This document shows positions 60,011-64,000 of a DNA stretch of 64,000 nt, piece after piece; position 1 is the stretch's first letter; each line of letters starts with the position of its first letter. The DNA lies in contig NZ_JADCDB010000020.1 of NCBI RefSeq assembly GCF_020252395.1, positions 1 through 64,000 of the forward strand, read 5' to 3'. Below the pieces are notes generated by a model. That model had not been told where the DNA came from, ran no database searches, and saw only the letters and a program-made list of their open reading frames with translations. The stretch comes from Aestuariivirga sp. (GTDB lineage Bacteria; Pseudomonadota; Alphaproteobacteria; Rhizobiales; Aestuariivirgaceae). Position numbers and translations under genes: made by a program.

Positions 60011-61199
60011 GGCCCTCACCTTCCCTTGCCGGAGATGGCGTCTCTCGCTTGCGTGAGGGTGATCTCTCCCCGCCGCCTTCCGCAAAGCTCCCGCCCATGG
60101 CGCTGCCCGCATCGCCAGATGCACCGCCCTGCAGGGTGGGCAGATTGTCGGCCGACTGAACCACCACCACGACGGACTGGGCGCCCTCCGGCCGCAGCAG
60201 GCTGCCGACACGCTCCTTGAGAAGACCGAGATCGGTTTGCAATGCGTCTGCGGCGGCCTGGGTCGTGACGGTGATGTCGATGCGCATATCGGCGCCGCGC
60301 CGCCGCAGGGTTATGTCCACGTCCCCCAGTGCTTCCGGCCGGAGCTTCATCCGCAGCACGCGGATTTCGCCGGTGGCGCCTGAGGGGTTCAGAAGCGGGT
60401 TCGCCACCATGGGAAGCGCTGCGCCGGGAGCGTCCAACAGAGCGAGTATTTGCCGGGCGGGCGCCGGGGTCACCGGCGTCTCCGGCACGTTCGGCGCATG
60501 AACCGTTGGTGTGGCGGCTGGCGCCAGGGGGACAGCCTTCTGGGATGTGGGCGTGACCGGAGATGCAGCCGTATCGGACACGGCAATCGGCTCACCGGCC
60601 CGTGCATCCGGAATCGCTTTTGCCGCCGGTTCATCGTGCTGGTCTTGTGCCACGGCAGGCAGGAGGCATTGCTTGTCGTGATCGCCAGCGGCGGCAGGGC
60701 GCGAGTCCTCGTCAGCATGGCGATTGTCCGGTTTCAACGTTGAAGTGCCATGCGCCTTTACAGTCTGCGGAGCGAGGTGATTTGCCGCCTGACGGGTCTC
60801 TTGCTTCTCGGCGTCCGTGTCGGGCCGGACTTCCGGCTCTGAGGTCGGCGAAGGGGCAGGGGATTGGCCATTTCCCTGTGTCACACTTCCCGCTGCAACA
60901 CTGCACATCATCACAGGCGGCAGAGCGGTGGAAAGGTTCATAGGGTTCCATGCCGGGGCAAGCGCCGGGTTGGCCGATTGCTCCTGCGGAGGAGGCTGGT
61001 CGCCATCGCGTGACGAATCGTCTTCCCTATCCACCGCCTCCCTGTCATGCACTTCACTCTGGGTTTCGGGCTGAAGCGGGACCGGCTTCGCGAGAAGCGA
61101 TGCGAAGTCTGCCGTGCCACCCTGTTGTGCCGGAGCGTGCTTATGATTGGGCGTCGCAAGGTGACGTGCGTCTATGATATGGCAAAGGATGCGCGGCAT
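59964..61199 (-). CDS. fliK: FliK-like hook-length control protein (MotD in rhizobia)
   Basis: 411 residues. Proline-, alanine- and glutamine-rich ruler region of about 260 residues, low in conservation, then a Flg_hook C-terminal domain at about 285-350 (L-R-M-K-L-R-P-E-A-L-G-D-V-D-I-T-L-R). Switches export specificity from hook to filament. Position between motC and flgE matches rhizobial fliK/motD. Confidence 0.85.
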   Translation of the reverse strand: MPRILCHIIDARHLATPNHKHAPAQQGGTADFASLLAKPVPLQPETQSEVHDREAVDREDDSSRDGDQPPPQEQSANPALAPAWNPMNLSTALPPVMMCSVAAGSVTQGNGQSPAPSPTSEPEVRPDTDAEKQETRQAANHLAPQTVKAHGTSTLKPDNRHADEDSRPAAAGDHDKQCLLPAVAQDQHDEPAAKAIPDARAGEPIAVSDTAASPVTPTSQKAVPLAPAATPTVHAPNVPETPVTPAPARQILALLDAPGAALPMVANPLLNPSGATGEIRVLRMKLRPEALGDVDITLRRRGADMRIDITVTTQAAADALQTDLGLLKERVGSLLRPEGAQSVVVVVQSADNLPTLQGGASGDAGSAMGGSFAEGGGERSPSRKRETPSPAREGEGHEETRVQPVSVDLIV

Positions 61200-62371
61200 C
61201 AGTCCAGTTCCCCGATCAGCTTGGAAGTAGCTGCGAGCAGGCTGGAGCCACGTTGCTCCCGTGCATCCGGCTCTGTTTTGTCTGCTGCGATGCTCGAACC
61301 CGCCGGTGTGCCCGGCCGGTCGATCTGTCCTCCCACCGCGAGAGCTGCCTGCAGCAGCGCCCGTTCCTGGGGGCCGAGAAGATCGGGACGGATCGACCTC
61401 AGTTTGCGCAATGCCTCATCGCCCTCGGGCGACACGATCTTGAACAGGTTCAGGTAGAATGAGGCCAGTTGATCCTCCGCGCTGCCGCCCTCCGACAGGC
61501 GCTCGATCCGTGCGGCAGCAAAGGCCGTGAGCGGGGCAATTGCCATTGCGGCGGACTGCCGGGCGAGAGCCACATAGATCCGGCGCCGTTCCCCTGCCGG
61601 CAGCATGACGAGAACGCGGTCGAGGGTCTTGAGGTCTGGTCCCGGGCCTTTCGCTGTCCATGTGACGATTTTCGCCGTTACGTCAGCCCAGAAGCTTTCG
61701 CGATAGACCGATGCCGGAAAGCGACGGGCATAACGCTCGAGCCGCCGCCAGAAGGCTGCTTCGTTTTGCGCATCCGCATAGGCCAGCGCCGACCGGCGTA
61801 GGGCTGATTCCTCGATGGCGGTGCCCGGCATGGCCGAAAGCGCCACGGCATAATGTTCCTGTCTTGCATCCTCCTGCGCCAGCAGCGCCTGGGCCAGGGC
61901 CATGCGTCCAGCGATCCGGGCTGGCAGCTGCAGCGGATCGAGCTTCGCCATGAGGCCGGCCGCAGCAGGCCGATTTCCCCGCATGAATGCTGCAACGGCC
62001 TTGAGCAGCCTGCGGTCACGCGCGCTGATGTCCTGTGCCTTTGCCAGGCGCTCTGCCACCTGCGGGCCACCCCCGCTGAGGACATAGGCTGCGACTGTTG
62101 TGGCCGGTGGCGAAGCGGCATGGCCGGACGCGGCTCCGAGGGCCTTGTCGACGCTGCGCAGCAGGCGCTTCTGCTCATCGACGGCGGCAATGCTGCCCTG
62201 CGCGGCTGCGTCCTGGAGCAACAGCAGGCGCTCGATGTCGGCTTCGGCCTGGGATCGCGTTTGCGGCTGAGCGGCGGCGGCGGTTCCGCCCGCCTCTTCG
62301 CCAGCCCTGACGGGGCCACTTGCCAGCCACGCCGCAATGCAGACGAGGCAGGCGAAGGCATTGCGCATCAC
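61199..62371 (-). CDS. motC: MotC, periplasmic motility protein
   Basis: 390 residues with a signal peptide (about 1-23, ending V-R-A). Repeated helical segments rich in A-L-R resemble TPR-like MotC, which is found in rhizobia and stabilises MotB in the periplasm. Its 4-bp ATGA overlap with motB and 1-bp overlap with fliK show tight coupling. Family membership is by gene order and general character. Confidence 0.82.
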   Translation of the reverse strand: MMRNAFACLVCIAAWLASGPVRAGEEAGGTAAAAQPQTRSQAEADIERLLLLQDAAAQGSIAAVDEQKRLLRSVDKALGAASGHAASPPATTVAAYVLSGGGPQVAERLAKAQDISARDRRLLKAVAAFMRGNRPAAAGLMAKLDPLQLPARIAGRMALAQALLAQEDARQEHYAVALSAMPGTAIEESALRRSALAYADAQNEAAFWRRLERYARRFPASVYRESFWADVTAKIVTWTAKGPGPDLKTLDRVLVMLPAGERRRIYVALARQSAAMAIAPLTAFAAARIERLSEGGSAEDQLASFYLNLFKIVSPEGDEALRKLRSIRPDLLGPQERALLQAALAVGGQIDRPGTPAGSSIAADKTEPDAREQRGSSLLAATSKLIGELD

Positions 62372-63471
62372 GGCGTCTCTTGCCCGATGAAGATTTCGAT
62401 CCGGCGGTTTTCCGGCGCTTGGGGATCCGCCGCGTTCCGCGGCTCGAGATCCGCAACGCCTTCGACGCGGCGGATGCGCTTCCCATCAAGGCCGCCACGC
62501 AACAGCATGTAGCGCGCCTGGTTGGCGCGCGCAGTCGAGAGCTGCCAATTGTCGTAGTACTTGTTGCGATAGGGACGCGAGTCCGTGTGGCCGCGGACGA
62601 TAATGTTTCCGCGGCGTGACTGGAGGGCGCTGGCGAGGGCCTCCACCAGTTTCAACATCTGGGGTTCCGGTTCGGCGGAGCCAGTCTTGAACATTTCGAA
62701 ATCGGCGCTCTCGGTCAGGCTCACCAGCACGCCGCCATTGGTCGACTTAACCTCGACCTGTTTTGACAGCTGCTCCGGCGCCTGTCCGAGGCGGCTTGCG
62801 ACCTCCTTCAGCAGCCCGGCAGTCTCGCGGGAAACCGTATTGTCCCTCTCAGCCTCTTCGGTTGTCTGCTTTACGGACTGTGCGGGTTTTCCGGGTTGCT
62901 GATCCGATGCAGCACCTTGTGATGCAGGATCATCCTTCGTGATGCCGGCTGCCCCCGCCTTCTCCCAGCTCCGCGGATCGAAAGGGTCGCCCACGCCGGG
63001 GTTACTCGTGTCGGGCTTGAGTGACGGCGCGATCTCGACATCGCTTTCAAGCCCGGCATTGCGAAAATCCGAGCTCGACACCGTCTTCGCCACGCGGTCA
63101 AGCGATTTGGGCGGATTGGCCATCATCTCGGCTTCTTCCTGCGTCTCCTTTTTCGCAGGTGGCGAGCCCTCGGCTGTCTCGCCCGACTTCCGGTTTTGCG
63201 GATTGCGCGTGTCCTTCGTGTCCCTCAGGCTGCGCGAACCCGTCGAGGTGTCAGTCAGCTTGATCGGATTGAAATAGCTGGCCACCTGGGCGCGCGTCTC
63301 TTCGTTGGAGGCGTTGATCAGCCACATCACGAGGAAGAAGGCCATCATCGCCGTCACGAAGTCGGCATAGGCAATCTTCCAGGCGCCCGCCTTCGTTGCG
63401 GCGCCATCATCCACGGCACGGCGGCGCACGATGACGATTTCCGGCTTGTCCGCGTCTCCCCCGCCGCTCAT
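62368..63471 (-). CDS. motB: MotB, flagellar stator protein
   Basis: 367 residues. N-terminal membrane segment W-K-I-A-Y-A-D-F-V-T-A-M-M-A-F-F-L-V-M-W-L with the proton-binding Asp at about 32, a long polar linker, and a C-terminal OmpA-like peptidoglycan-binding domain (R-G-H-T-D-S-R-P-Y). The linker between plug and OmpA domain is longer than in E. coli, as in rhizobia. motA is not in the window. Confidence 0.94.
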   Translation of the reverse strand: MSGGGDADKPEIVIVRRRAVDDGAATKAGAWKIAYADFVTAMMAFFLVMWLINASNEETRAQVASYFNPIKLTDTSTGSRSLRDTKDTRNPQNRKSGETAEGSPPAKKETQEEAEMMANPPKSLDRVAKTVSSSDFRNAGLESDVEIAPSLKPDTSNPGVGDPFDPRSWEKAGAAGITKDDPASQGAASDQQPGKPAQSVKQTTEEAERDNTVSRETAGLLKEVASRLGQAPEQLSKQVEVKSTNGGVLVSLTESADFEMFKTGSAEPEPQMLKLVEALASALQSRRGNIIVRGHTDSRPYRNKYYDNWQLSTARANQARYMLLRGGLDGKRIRRVEGVADLEPRNAADPQAPENRRIEIFIGQETP

Positions 63472-64000
63472 GCCTCATGCTCCGTTACGATGCCGATCCA
63501 GTGCGCAGCGAGAAGTTCGAAGCGCTCCCGCCTCCGGGCAAAGACAAGCTCCACCGCCGCCGCCTCGGTCACCTGCACCGGCAGGCCGCGGCTGCGCAGC
63601 TCGGCATGCAGCACCTCATGCAGATCGATGGGCGCCCTAACGTCGAGCAGCGGTTCGTGCGAGGCGCTGAGCGACTTGCCGACGATACCGGCAAGCTCGG
63701 CGCTTGCCCGCAAGGCCGCTTGCCGGCCGAGGAACGGCCGCAGGATGTCGGCTACAGCACTTTCGATGTCTTCCTGCAATGACCGCAGGCCGGCCGCGAG
63801 TTCGCGTCCAATCCCTGCCGCAAGCTCCGCGCCGAGGCGGGCCGTGAGTTCCTCTTCCCGCCGTGCAGCCTCGCCCTGTTGCGCTGTCAGCTTATCGCCA
63901 GCTTCGGCGAGCGCCTCCTCCAGTTCCTGCAAGCGCCGGGCGCTGCCGCCGTCCGACGGTTCGATCCAGGCGGGGCCGGCAACCATCGCGTCCTCCGCGC
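63468..64000 (-). CDS. FliH-like flagellar protein, cut by the window edge
   Basis: Visible part of about 177 codons; a candidate ATG at 63986 gives 172 residues, but the frame stays open to the edge, so the true start may lie outside. Alanine- and glutamate-rich N-terminal helices (E-L-E-E-A-L-A-E-A-G-D-K-L) resemble the coiled-coil stalk of FliH, the export-ATPase regulator. Overlaps motB by 4 bp. Identity inferred from composition and position. Confidence 0.55.
   Translation of the reverse strand, partial: AEDAMVAGPAWIEPSDGGSARRLQELEEALAEAGDKLTAQQGEAARREEELTARLGAELAAGIGRELAAGLRSLQEDIESAVADILRPFLGRQAALRASAELAGIVGKSLSASHEPLLDVRAPIDLHEVLHAELRSRGLPVQVTEAAAVELVFARRRERFELLAAHWIGIVTEHEA

Noticed and set aside
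1-64000. CRISPR array, prophage or conjugation genes
   Set aside because: No direct-repeat/spacer pattern, integrase, phage structural or transfer genes were seen; only the one IS fragment is mobile.

Overview
The window is a piece of an alphaproteobacterial chromosome, most likely from the Hyphomicrobiales (Rhizobiales). The evidence is gene content and order: hslU, tim44, secB, dnaQ-coaE-aroE-maf-ppsR next to hemE-hemJ-rho-mnmE-mnmG-rsmG-parA-parB, plus a rhizobial-style flagellar block with motC, fliK, flaF and flbT. Base composition is high-GC and coding density is very high, with many ATGA stop/start overlaps. I cannot name a genus.

Layout. 1-239 is the right end of an IS630-type insertion sequence followed by the last codons of hslV, so the protease half of HslVU looks disrupted while hslU (263-1561) is intact. 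1551-9016 is the arm to the left of the origin: XRE regulator, Smr, MltA and Tim44 proteins, FxsA, SecB, then dnaQ-coaE-aroE-maf-ppsR. 9017-9340 is a gene-poor 324-bp gap with five DnaA-box-like sites, an AT-rich stretch and two TTAA-N7-TTAA-type CtrA sites; genes point away from it on both sides. I read it as the chromosomal replication origin, laid out like Caulobacter Cori next to hemE. 9341-17909 is the right arm (hemE to parB) with two parS sites, at 13607 and 15573.

17989-31848 is mostly housekeeping: purH, htpX, an SDHAF4-like protein, gluQ, a DNA glycosylase, an HNH protein, DsbB, a DedA-like protein, arfB, tRNA-Leu(CAA), a penicillin-binding carboxypeptidase, a metal GTPase and an ArsC-like protein, then tusA-like/MOSC/mobA/mobB. 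31949-36397 is a small catabolic or transport module (dimethylglycine-dehydrogenase-like protein plus two DMT exporters). 36390-48827 holds gloB, chorismate mutase-hisC-tyrA, a B12-dependent ribonucleotide reductase (nrdJ) with LexA-like sites, plsC-ftsX-ftsE with a CtrA-like site upstream, a zinc-ribbon protein and hpt. 48807-64000 begins with two small membrane-protein genes, and from about 49.5 kb it is a minus-strand flagellar and motility block (fliH-like, motB, motC, fliK, a transglycosylase, flgE, flgK, flgL, flaF, flbT, flgD, fliQ, flhA, fliR, then fliJ-, flgJ-, flgN- and fliL-like genes). It runs towards the origin.

The most interesting signals are the origin/parS/CtrA architecture; the IS insertion in hslV; a small unknown gene at 42297-42704 whose promoter appears to carry a perfect LexA site directly against its start codon (SOS-induced, probably leaderless), next to an nrdJ with a second LexA-like site; a family of bulged-hairpin intergenic repeats; and the lack of a rem/ftcR-type flagellar regulator at its usual place.
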